A stretch of 19,889 bases of DNA from CAIZGX01 sp044371535. GTDB lineage: Bacteria > Bacteroidota > Bacteroidia > Flavobacteriales_D > Sanyastnellaceae. The notes beneath the pieces were generated by a model, which saw only the letters and a program-made list of their open reading frames with translations, was not told where the DNA came from and did not search any database. Shown here piece after piece: positions 1-6,884 of the stretch; the stretch's first letter is position 1, and every line of letters begins with the position of its first letter. The stretch lies in contig JBILTL010000027.1 of assembly GCA_044371535.1 (NCBI GenBank), positions 1 to 19,889 on the forward strand, read 5' to 3'. Made by a program: the position numbers and the translations under genes.

Positions 1-1875
1 AGACAATTCGTGAATCCTACGGAAGAAGAACTGAAGGAAATGCGCAACGAGCAAAGCGAAAGCATCAAAGATCAGTTAGAGTCGAGCCTTCGCGAAGCAG
101 AAAAATTGCAGAAGGAAATGAAGCAGCTCGAACGCGAAATGCTCGAGAAGCAAAACCTGAATTGGCAAGACAAGAAGAAACTGGAAGACCTCATTGAGCG
201 TCAGAAAAAATTGGAAGAGCAGGTTCAAGAAATTCAAAAGCAAAATCAACAGCGCAACCAAGAGCAGAAGGACGAGCAGCTGGCTGAAAAGCAAAAAGAG
301 CTCGAGCGTCTGATGAACGAAATGCTCAGTCCTGAAATGAAGGAAATGATGCAGGAACTTCAGAAGCTCATGAACGAACTGAACAAAGACGAACTTCGAA
401 AAGAGATTGAGAAGATGAATCTTTCGACCGAAGATTTAGAGAAGGAGTTGGATCGCGCGTTGGAGCAATTCAAAGAATTGGAAGTCGAAGAAAAGTTGAA
501 GGAAGCCGCAGAGAAACTCAATGAACTGTCCGACAAACAAGAGAAGTTAGCGAACGATGAATCGAAGAGTGCTGAAGAGAAACTGAAAGAACAAGAGCAG
601 TTGAACAAAGAGTTCGAAGACGTGAAGAAGGAATTGAAAGAGGCGGAAGAATTGAACAAAGAATTGGAAACGCCGCAAGAGATTCCGGATACCGACGGAT
701 TGAAAAAAGAGATCGACGACGAGCAAGAAAAGTCTTCTTCCGAATTGAAACAAAACAAGAAGAGCAATGCTTCGAAGTCGCAAAAGAAAGCCGCTGAGAA
801 GATGAAACAGATGGCTCAGCAAATGCAAGACGGCATGGAAGCCGCAGAGCAAGAGCAACACGAAGAAGACATGGCTGCCATGCGCGCCTTGTTAGAGAAC
901 ATTCTTTCGGTAAGTTTCGACCAAGAGGCGCTCATGGAGGAGACCAAGAAGACCATGTCGAACGACCCACGCATTAAGACGTTGGCCCAACGTCAGCGTA
1001 AGTTGAAAGACGATTCCCGCATGATTGAAGACAGCCTGTTCGCGTTGAGCAAACGTGTTCCGGAAATCAGCTCAACCGTGAATCACGAGATCAATGAGAT
1101 TAACGCAAACCTCGATCGCGTGATGAAAGATTTTCCAGATGGAAACATGCCGCGCATTACGCAGAATCAGCAGTCTGCTATGACGGGGTACAACAACTTA
1201 GCCTTGTTGTTAGACGATGCATTGCAGCAAATGCAAGCGCAGATGCAGTCTGAGTCGCAATCGAAGAAGGAAGGGAAAGGCAGTTGCAATAAACCCGGTG
1301 GAAAGGGCAAAGGGAAAGGCAAGAGCAAAGCTTCTGCGGCGCAGATGAAGCGCATGCAAGAAGGCTTGCAGAAGCAGTTGGAAGAAGCGAAGAAAAAAGG
1401 ACAGAATCAAGGCAAGAACAATTCAGGCGGTTCTAAGAGTGGCGGAGACGAAGGCATGGCGAAAGAATTGGCTCAGATGGCCGCGAAGCAAGCAGCTATT
1501 CGCAAGATGATGGAAGAGAAGGGAAATGAGTTGAACGAAGACGGAAGTGGCGCAGGTAACGAGTTGAAGCAGATTGCCAAGGAAATGGAAAAACTGCAAC
1601 GCGATATTGTAAACAATCAGGTGACCGAAGAGAGTATTCGCAGGCAAAACGATATCATGATTCGCTTGCTGAAAGCGGAAGAAGCTGAACGTGTGCGTGA
1701 CATGGACGAGCAGCGCAAGAGCAACGAGGCGATTAATGCGCCTGTTGGAAATCCGAAGAAGTACGAAGAGTTTTTGAAGAATAAACAGAAGGGCGTAGAG
1801 ACATTGCGCTCGGTTTCACCGAACTTAAAACCTTATTACAAAGAGAAGACGCAACGCTATTTCAGAAATTCCTGA
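1..1875 (+). CDS. DUF4175-family coiled-coil protein, C-terminal part (5' end outside window)
   Basis: The reading frame is open to the first base (codons Arg-Gln-Phe before the GTG at position 10), so this is the C-terminal part of a longer protein; full DUF4175 proteins in Bacteroidota are usually about 1,000 residues or more with N-terminal membrane segments, which would lie upstream. What is visible is almost entirely charged Glu/Lys/Gln coiled coil over roughly the first 300 residues, then a calmer segment, a Lys/Gly-rich low-complexity linker (about residues 415-485 counted from position 10), and a final helical region including AKQAAIRKMMEEKG and RRQNDIMIRLLKAEEAERVRD. This pattern matches the periplasmic C-terminal half of DUF4175 proteins as I know them. 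Function is unknown; a role at the envelope is inference. It ends 58 bases before the ATP-binding protein gene, a neighbour it often has in this phylum. Confidence 0.8.
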   Translation, partial: RQFVNPTEEELKEMRNEQSESIKDQLESSLREAEKLQKEMKQLEREMLEKQNLNWQDKKKLEDLIERQKKLEEQVQEIQKQNQQRNQEQKDEQLAEKQKELERLMNEMLSPEMKEMMQELQKLMNELNKDELRKEIEKMNLSTEDLEKELDRALEQFKELEVEEKLKEAAEKLNELSDKQEKLANDESKSAEEKLKEQEQLNKEFEDVKKELKEAEELNKELETPQEIPDTDGLKKEIDDEQEKSSSELKQNKKSNASKSQKKAAEKMKQMAQQMQDGMEAAEQEQHEEDMAAMRALLENILSVSFDQEALMEETKKTMSNDPRIKTLAQRQRKLKDDSRMIEDSLFALSKRVPEISSTVNHEINEINANLDRVMKDFPDGNMPRITQNQQSAMTGYNNLALLLDDALQQMQAQMQSESQSKKEGKGSCNKPGGKGKGKGKSKASAAQMKRMQEGLQKQLEEAKKKGQNQGKNNSGGSKSGGDEGMAKELAQMAAKQAAIRKMMEEKGNELNEDGSGAGNELKQIAKEMEKLQRDIVNNQVTEESIRRQNDIMIRLLKAEEAERVRDMDEQRKSNEAINAPVGNPKKYEEFLKNKQKGVETLRSVSPNLKPYYKEKTQRYFRNS

Positions 1876-1907
1876 AAGAAATAAATTGAACATGGCGTTT
1901 TTTTTCT

Positions 1908-1915
1908 CATTTTTG
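1908..1915 (+). promoter_or_regulatory. Possible -7 promoter element (CATTTTTG)
   Basis: This matches the Bacteroidota -7 consensus TAnnTTTG at five of its six fixed bases (C for the first T). It lies 18 bases before the ATG at 1934 in the short gap after the DUF4175 gene, next to a T-rich run. No convincing TTTG -33 element was seen, so this is a weak call. Confidence 0.3.
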
Positions 1916-1933
1916 ATACGCAAAAATTAATTC

Positions 1934-2356
1934 ATGATCCAAGGTCGCAGACAACTTCGTTTTCCATCCGTGCTTGAAAGCATACATTTAGCTGAGAAGC
2001 TAGTAGACGATGTGTGCAGTGAATACAAGGTGAAGGAAGACTACTACGGCGAAGTTTTGATTTGTCTTACGGAAGGAGTGAACAACGCTGTTGTTCACGG
2101 AAACCGCATGAATACGGAACTTCAAGTGTCGTTAACCTTCGAATTGGAGAATGAAAAGACTTTGCGATTTATTATTTCTGATGAGGGTCCGGGTTTCGAT
2201 TACGAAAACTTACCAGATCCTACCGCTCCTGAAAACATTGAATTGCCTCACGGAAGAGGTGTCTTTTTAATGCAACGCTTAGCAGACAGATGCACGTTCA
2301 ACAACGGCGGAACTGAGGTTGTCATTGAATTCGATGTAGCAGGCACAGCGGAATAA
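1934..2356 (+). CDS. RsbW-like ATP-binding protein (GHKL/HATPase fold, anti-sigma type)
   Basis: A 140-residue single-domain GHKL ATPase of the RsbW/SpoIIAB type. The N box is TEGVNNAVVHGN (E47, N51, H55), the G1 box DEGPGF is at 83-88, and the G2 box HGRGVFLM is at 106-113; these form the ATP/Mg site. There is no histidine phosphotransfer domain or sensor domain, so it is not a classical sensor kinase. Relatives bind a sigma factor or phosphorylate an STAS anti-anti-sigma partner on serine, but neither partner is encoded nearby. In Bacteroidota it often follows a DUF4175 gene, as here, so its true target may differ from the Bacillus model. The gene is followed after 15 bases by the carboxylase gene, which has its own -7-like motif. 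Confidence 0.85.
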   Translation: MIQGRRQLRFPSVLESIHLAEKLVDDVCSEYKVKEDYYGEVLICLTEGVNNAVVHGNRMNTELQVSLTFELENEKTLRFIISDEGPGFDYENLPDPTAPENIELPHGRGVFLMQRLADRCTFNNGGTEVVIEFDVAGTAE

Positions 2357-2359
2357 TCC

Positions 2360-2367
2360 TAAATTTG
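2360..2367 (+). promoter_or_regulatory. -7 promoter element TAAATTTG before acyl-CoA carboxylase
   Basis: A perfect match to TAnnTTTG, ending 4 bases before the ATG at 2372. If used, transcription would begin at or next to the start codon, giving a nearly leaderless mRNA. No TTTG was found at the expected -33 distance. It sits just after the stop of the upstream gene. Confidence 0.45.
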
Positions 2368-2371
2368 CCGC

Positions 2372-3913
2372 ATGCAAGAAAAATTAGCCAATCTCGAACA
2401 GAAGAAGCAAGAAGCTTTATTGGGTGGTGGTGCGAAACGCATAGAGTCGCAGCACAAAAAAGGAAAACTCACAGCTCGTGAGCGTATAGAGGTTTTGTTA
2501 GATTCAAACTCTTTCGAAGAAATCGGAATGCTGGTAACCCATCGCAGCACCAATTTCGGATTAGAAAATGAAAAATATTTGGGCGACGGTGTGGTTACCG
2601 GATACGGTAAAATCAACGGTCGCTTGGTGTATGTGTTCTCTCAAGATTTTACCGTAATGGGCGGATCGCTTGCAGAAGCTCACGCGCAGAAGATTTGCAA
2701 AATCATGGACTTGTCCATGAAAAACGGCGCGCCGTTGATTGGTCTAAACGACAGTGGTGGAGCGCGTATTCAGGAAGGCGTGGTGAGTCTTGGCGGCTAC
2801 GCCGACATCTTCTACAAGAATGTTCAAGCCAGCGGTGTTGTGCCACAGTTGAGTGCGATCATGGGTCCATGCGCTGGCGGTGCTGTGTATTCTCCGGCCT
2901 TAACAGACTTCATTGTTATGGTGGAAAACACGAGCTACATGTTTGTCACTGGTCCGAACGTAGTGAAGACCGTAACACACGAAGAAGTAAGCAGTGAAGA
3001 TTTGGGTGGTGCAAGTGCACACAGCACGAAAAGTGGTGTTACGCATTTGACGGCAGAGAATGATGTTGCTGCGTTGAAGGTGATTCGTCAAATGCTTTCT
3101 TACATGCCGCAAAACTGCGAGGAAACTCCAGCACGCTTGCCTTACGAACCGGGCAATGAAAGAAGAGAAGGTTTGAATGGAATTATTCCTGCAAACCCGA
3201 ATCAACCATACGACATCAAAGAAGTGATTGCAGCCGTTGTAGACGAAGAGTCTTGGTTGGAAGTACACAAAGATTACGCAGAAAATATTGTTGTTGGATT
3301 CGCACGCCTTGCTGGAAGAAGCATTGGTATTGTTGCGAATCAGCCTGCTTTCTTAGCAGGAGTATTAGACATTAAGAGCAGTAACAAAGCTGCACGTTTT
3401 GTGCGTTTTTGCGATGCATTCAATATTCCCTTGTTGGTGTTGGAAGATGTACCGGGTTTCTTACCGGGTACTGATCAAGAGTGGAACGGAATTATTTCGA
3501 ACGGCGCGAAATTGTTGTATGCCTTTAGCGAAGCAACGGTTCCGAGAGTAACAGTAATCACCCGCAAAGCTTACGGCGGAGCGTATGACGTAATGAACAG
3601 CAAGCACATTGGTGCTGACATGAACTTCGCTTGGCCTTCGGCTGAGATTGCAGTAATGGGCGCGAAAGGCGCAGCTGAAATTATCTTCAAAAAAGAAATT
3701 GCTGAAGCAGCCGATAAGGAAGCTAAGTGGAAGGAGAAAGAAGCAGAGTACGCTACCCTATTTGCAAACCCATACAGTGCTGCGGAGCGCGGATATGTAG
3801 ATGAAATAATAGAGCCAGCAGTGACTCGTGAGAAGTTGATTCGCGCATTTGAAATGCTTGAGAACAAAGCAGAGAAAATGCCACGCAAGAAGCACGGAAA
3901 TATTCCATTGTAA
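2372..3913 (+). CDS. Acyl-CoA carboxylase beta subunit (probably propionyl-CoA carboxylase carboxyltransferase)
   Basis: A 513-residue biotin-dependent carboxyltransferase, the usual length for PccB/MmdA-type subunits. It transfers the carboxyl group from carboxybiotin to an acyl-CoA; with propionyl-CoA this yields methylmalonyl-CoA. Family landmarks are KGKLTARERIEVLLD near the N-terminus, DSGGARIQEG (127-136), the first oxyanion-hole region GPCAGGAVYSPALTD (165-179), and the second, KAYGGAYDVMNSKHIGAD. Asp406 in GGAYDVM is at the position where, in actinobacterial enzymes, Asp favours propionyl-CoA and Ile favours acetyl-CoA, so propionyl-CoA is the likelier substrate. No biotin carboxylase or biotin carrier gene lies in the window, so the alpha subunit must be elsewhere. 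The start follows a -7 motif and is 15 bases after the previous stop. The carbonic anhydrase gene begins 9 bases downstream. Confidence 0.93.
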   Translation: MQEKLANLEQKKQEALLGGGAKRIESQHKKGKLTARERIEVLLDSNSFEEIGMLVTHRSTNFGLENEKYLGDGVVTGYGKINGRLVYVFSQDFTVMGGSLAEAHAQKICKIMDLSMKNGAPLIGLNDSGGARIQEGVVSLGGYADIFYKNVQASGVVPQLSAIMGPCAGGAVYSPALTDFIVMVENTSYMFVTGPNVVKTVTHEEVSSEDLGGASAHSTKSGVTHLTAENDVAALKVIRQMLSYMPQNCEETPARLPYEPGNERREGLNGIIPANPNQPYDIKEVIAAVVDEESWLEVHKDYAENIVVGFARLAGRSIGIVANQPAFLAGVLDIKSSNKAARFVRFCDAFNIPLLVLEDVPGFLPGTDQEWNGIISNGAKLLYAFSEATVPRVTVITRKAYGGAYDVMNSKHIGADMNFAWPSAEIAVMGAKGAAEIIFKKEIAEAADKEAKWKEKEAEYATLFANPYSAAERGYVDEIIEPAVTREKLIRAFEMLENKAEKMPRKKHGNIPL

Positions 3914-3922
3914 TTTTAAACT

Positions 3923-4444
3923 ATGCCCTTGATTCTGCCTGTTAACGGTGTTTCTCCTGTTTGGGGAAACGATTGTTTCATTGCTGAAAACGCAACGATT
4001 GTCGGACAGGTAACGATGGGAGATCAATGCAGTGTGTGGTTCACCGCTGTGGTTCGCGGCGACGTGAACACCATTGAAATGGGCAACAAAGTAAACATTC
4101 AAGACGGCGCCATTATTCATGGCACCTATCAGAAAGCCGGAACTAAAATTGGCAACAACGTGAGCATTGGTCATAGAGCCATGGTTCACGGTTGCACCAT
4201 TCACGACAATGTGCTGATTGGAATGGGCGCAATAGTCATGGACAATTGTGTGATTGAAGAGAACTGCATCATTGCTGCAGGCGCAATTCTTACAGAAGGA
4301 ACACATGTGAAAAGTGGAAGTGTGTACGCCGGTATTCCAGCAAAAAAAATCAAAGACCTTTCTCCGGAATTGTTTCAAGGTGAAGTGCAACGCATAGCAA
4401 ACAACTATGTCATGTATTCATCGTGGTTTCAACCTAAAAAATAA
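3923..4444 (+). CDS. Gamma-class carbonic anhydrase-like hexapeptide-repeat protein
   Basis: A 173-residue left-handed beta-helix protein, built from hexapeptide repeats such as IGNNVS, IGHRAM, VHGCTI, IGMGAI and IAAGAI, with a short C-terminal helix. The three zinc-ligand histidines of gamma carbonic anhydrases are present: H66 (IIHGT), H84 and H89 (IGHRAMVHGC), along with R45, D47 and Q60 of the active-site network. It resembles the short YrdA/CaiE-like group rather than archaeal Cam, which has an extra acidic proton-shuttle loop. A trimer interconverting CO2 and bicarbonate is the family expectation, but many short members show little measured activity. It lies 9 bases after the carboxylase gene, which uses bicarbonate-derived carboxyl groups through biotin, so the pairing is chemically sensible. 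Confidence 0.9.
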   Translation: MPLILPVNGVSPVWGNDCFIAENATIVGQVTMGDQCSVWFTAVVRGDVNTIEMGNKVNIQDGAIIHGTYQKAGTKIGNNVSIGHRAMVHGCTIHDNVLIGMGAIVMDNCVIEENCIIAAGAILTEGTHVKSGSVYAGIPAKKIKDLSPELFQGEVQRIANNYVMYSSWFQPKK

Positions 4445-4450
4445 TTTTTT

Positions 4451-5335
4451 ATGTGGAAGAAGTTGCTTGTCGTTCTATGCGCACTTGTGCCTGCGTTTGT
4501 TTTCGCTCAGCCGAAAGACACGGTATTGAATTTTCGTGGAATGAATATTCCCATGAAGCTATCGTTCAGCGATGAGTTTGAGGGGACTCGACTTAACGAG
4601 CAAAAATGGACCATTCGCGAAGGTGTAACACGCGATGCTGAACAGAAGATTACCCAACAGTGGTTAACGAAGGAAAGCGTTTCAGTGAAGAACGGTAAGG
4701 TTACCATTACCACACTTCCTAAAGAAAGAAAAGATCAGACCTTTTACGTTTGGATCACCGACGGAATGAAAGAGCGCAAAGGCAATTTCAATTACGAAAC
4801 GGGCGAGTTCGAATCGAAGGAATTGTTTCATTGGGGGTATTATGAAATTCGTTGTGAGCTTCCAAAGGGAAGAGATGCATGGCCTGCGTTTTGGCTATAC
4901 GGAGAATCAGATGCAACGAACAACGAGATTGATGTGTTCGAGTTTTGGAACGAAGAAAATTTATTTGGAGGTTTTAGTCAGAAAAAGTTATCTCGCAAAC
5001 AACACATGACCGCGCATTACAACAAAAGAATGTCGGGAGTTGGTGTGAAGTTGCCTTTCGATGGATCTGAAGGAATGCACACCTACGGTGTCTTGTGGAC
5101 CGAGAACGCGATAGTTTGGTACACCGACGGAAAAGAAATGCGCACGCTTTACCGATATAAAAAATCGAGTGACCGCAAAGACGGTAAGATTGTAGCAGGA
5201 AGAGAAGAAAATGTGTTTCCTAGATCACCTATGAAACTGTTGGTAGACATGGCTGTTCAACAATCAGAGAATAGATTGCCGCTGGAAAAGAATTCCTTTG
5301 TGGTTGATTATGTGAGGGCGTATGTCTTTAAGTAG
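4451..5335 (+). CDS. Secreted family 16 glycoside hydrolase (GH16)
   Basis: A 294-residue protein with an N-terminal signal peptide (WKKLLVVLCALVPAFVFA, cleavage near Gln20) and one GH16 beta-jelly-roll domain. The catalytic motif ExDxxE appears as NNEIDVFEFW, giving nucleophile E159, D161 and acid/base E164. WGYYEIRCELPKG and the DAWPAFWLYG segment before it are typical of the fold, and MKLLVDMAVQ is a typical late strand. GH16 enzymes cleave beta-1,3/1,4 glucans or galactans such as laminarin, agarose or porphyran; the substrate cannot be decided from sequence alone. There is no T9SS sorting domain and no carbohydrate-binding module, so the product is probably periplasmic or exported through another route. 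It starts 6 bases after the carbonic anhydrase stop, and its last 8 bases overlap the convergent transporter gene. Confidence 0.9.
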   Translation: MWKKLLVVLCALVPAFVFAQPKDTVLNFRGMNIPMKLSFSDEFEGTRLNEQKWTIREGVTRDAEQKITQQWLTKESVSVKNGKVTITTLPKERKDQTFYVWITDGMKERKGNFNYETGEFESKELFHWGYYEIRCELPKGRDAWPAFWLYGESDATNNEIDVFEFWNEENLFGGFSQKKLSRKQHMTAHYNKRMSGVGVKLPFDGSEGMHTYGVLWTENAIVWYTDGKEMRTLYRYKKSSDRKDGKIVAGREENVFPRSPMKLLVDMAVQQSENRLPLEKNSFVVDYVRAYVFK

Positions 5336-6200
5336 AAACCTTTTTCCGCAACAAACTCTCTAACCAAACACTGGAAAGAATAAGGACTGCTCCGAGGTAA
5401 AACAACGGACGCATGTATTCAGACTGTCCGTAGAAAAGTAGTGCCAATAGAATCGTATAGACAGGTTCAAGGTTAATGGCAATGGCACATGAGAATGGAG
5501 AGAGGTGCTTCATTACATTGACACTTGCAATGAACGCAAATGCAGTAGTCACGGTTCCAAGTAGCACAACCAATAGCCAGTCGTAAGTACTGAGTTCAGT
5601 AATGATATTCCACTCTCCCTGAATGGTAATGACAGCAACGAGCACTGTGCTTCCTCCAAGCATTTCGTAGAGCGCGATATTACTGGCGTGTATGGTGCGA
5701 ATAAACCTTCCATTGAAGGAAGAAAAAATGGCAGCGAACAGGGCGGCCAATAGAGCGAATACGATTCCCCATGCATATTCCATTTCAACATTGAAAATAA
5801 CTGCCACGCCGGCTGTAACAAGGCTGCCGAGTGCAAGTTCTTTCCAGACAAATTTCTTTCGAGTAAACATCGGAGAAATGAGTGCAACAAAGAAAGCAGT
5901 AGTGCTAATGACGGCAAGCGCTGTGCTAACATTACTGATATGTATGCTATAGAAAAAACACAACCAATGCGCGGCTGTAAGAACACCAACAAACAACAGT
6001 TTGATCAGGTCGAAACGTGAAACCACAAAAGATTTCTTCCAGAAATATTTATAAATAGCAATGGAGCCCAGAGCCACCATCATGCGCAAGAAGACTAAAA
6101 CAGTAACGGAAAAGTTCAGTTCTTTTCCGAGGATTCCTGTAAATCCCCAAAGGAAAACAATGAAGTGAAGTAAGATTAGCGCCTTATTTCGTTCCTTCAT
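5328..6200 (-). CDS. EamA/DMT-superfamily transporter
   Basis: A hydrophobic inner-membrane protein of about 290 residues with some ten predicted membrane helices in two EamA halves. The first half begins HFIVFLWGFTGILGKEL and the second covers the segment from about WGIVFALLAALFAAIFSSFNG to the C-terminus, with a basic tail LLRKK. The family exports or imports small metabolites such as amino acids; the substrate is unknown. I chose the ATG at 6200 (MKERNKALILLHFI) because the first helix follows directly. An in-frame ATG at 6224 would add eight residues and deepen the overlap with the upstream DUF502 gene. With the chosen start the two genes overlap by 17 bases, which suggests co-transcription and translational coupling. 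The 3' end overlaps the GH16 gene by 8 bases. Confidence 0.88.
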   Translation of the reverse strand: MKERNKALILLHFIVFLWGFTGILGKELNFSVTVLVFLRMMVALGSIAIYKYFWKKSFVVSRFDLIKLLFVGVLTAAHWLCFFYSIHISNVSTALAVISTTAFFVALISPMFTRKKFVWKELALGSLVTAGVAVIFNVEMEYAWGIVFALLAALFAAIFSSFNGRFIRTIHASNIALYEMLGGSTVLVAVITIQGEWNIITELSTYDWLLVVLLGTVTTAFAFIASVNVMKHLSPFSCAIAINLEPVYTILLALLFYGQSEYMRPLFYLGAVLILSSVWLESLLRKKVST

Positions 6201-6780
6201 TTTTTTCTGGCTCGAATTCAACAACGCCGCCGCTTACAACGTATTTCATTAGTTCTAATGAGTTGCCCGTAATAGGCTTAACACTGCTGCGAGGCACAAT
6301 AACAAGGTGTCCTGAAAAACTATAACTCATAGGAACATAGACACCAACCTTTCCTGATTGGGCTTCTCCGATTTCTTGAAGATCTTCATCGGTAACGAAA
6401 CCAATGACTTCAACATCGTGTTCTTTACTTAAGCGCACCAATACGGGTTTGTTGAATCGCTTTTTATTTCCAACGAAAGCACCTAGCATGTCGGTTATAC
6501 TCTTGTAAATGGTTTTAATAAACGGAATGCGATCTAAGAATTTTGAAAAGCGATTTCTAATTTGATCGTTGATGATTTTAGCACCCAAAAAGCCAAGAAT
6601 AATCAAAGCAACTAGAAGAATTAAAATTCCAAGCCCAGGATATTTATGATCGACAGGCAAAATGCGATCAAGAGAGTCGAAAACAGTAAAAAGCACGAAA
6701 CCCGTAATATAGATGGGCAATGCGAGTACCAAACCGTTGATGAGGTAGGCGAATAATTTTCGGGTAATGGGGTGTTTCAT
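6184..6780 (-). CDS. DUF502-family membrane protein
   Basis: About 198 residues from the chosen ATG (MKHPITRKLFAYLING). Two hydrophobic segments follow: GLVLALPIYITGFVLFTVFD and LGILILLVALIILGFLGAKI. After them comes the conserved DUF502 stretch with FLDRIPFIKTIYKSITDML, then a soluble beta-rich region including VIGFVTDEDL, VGVYVPMSYS and GHLVIVPRSSV. The function of the family is not established. An in-frame ATG at 6828 would add 16 mostly charged residues (MLSEKKERKKSIFASN) not typical of the family. A near -7 element at 6789-6796 lies inside that extension and favours the shorter start, though only moderately. The 3' end overlaps the EamA gene, so the two probably form an operon. Confidence 0.82.
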   Translation of the reverse strand: MKHPITRKLFAYLINGLVLALPIYITGFVLFTVFDSLDRILPVDHKYPGLGILILLVALIILGFLGAKIINDQIRNRFSKFLDRIPFIKTIYKSITDMLGAFVGNKKRFNKPVLVRLSKEHDVEVIGFVTDEDLQEIGEAQSGKVGVYVPMSYSFSGHLVIVPRSSVKPITGNSLELMKYVVSGGVVEFEPEKNEGTK

Positions 6781-6788
6781 ATTACTTG

Positions 6789-6796
6789 CGAAGATA
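6789..6796 (-). promoter_or_regulatory. Possible -7 element (TATCTTCG) for the DUF502 gene
   Basis: Read on the minus strand this matches TAnnTTTG except C for the third T, and ends 8 bases before the ATG at 6780. It supports the shorter DUF502 start. No matching -33 TTTG was found. Confidence 0.3.
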
Positions 6797-6827
6797 GATT
6801 TCTTTCGTTCTTTTTTCTCTGAAAGCA

Positions 6828-6857
6828 TTGCCCAATTAGAAAAAATTCTTAATCTTG
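6828..6857 (+). promoter_or_regulatory. Probable promoter for the PKD/Ig T9SS protein
   Basis: TTG at 6828-6830 is separated by 19 bases from TAATCTTG at 6850-6857, close to the Bacteroidota -33/-7 arrangement (TTTG, spacer about 19-21, TAnnTTTG). The -7 copy has one mismatch. The ATG at 6885 follows 27 bases later, supporting that start over a TTG at 6855. Confidence 0.45.
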
Positions 6858-6884
6858 ATAGACCTATACTATGAACCCATACCT

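Noticed and set aside
360..861. Long minus-strand open frames under the DUF4175 gene, with Ser/Phe- or Leu-rich peptides
   Set aside because: They are mirror products of a GAA/AAG-rich coiled-coil coding sequence, which produces few stops on the other strand.
3758..4390. A 210-codon minus-strand open frame over the carboxylase and carbonic anhydrase genes
   Set aside because: It is antisense to two strongly conserved genes, and its composition (many His, Asn and Cys) is unlike a real protein.
5549..5992. A 147-codon frame overlapping the EamA gene on the same strand
   Set aside because: It is a different frame inside a clear 10-helix transporter, so a shadow and not a frameshifted piece.
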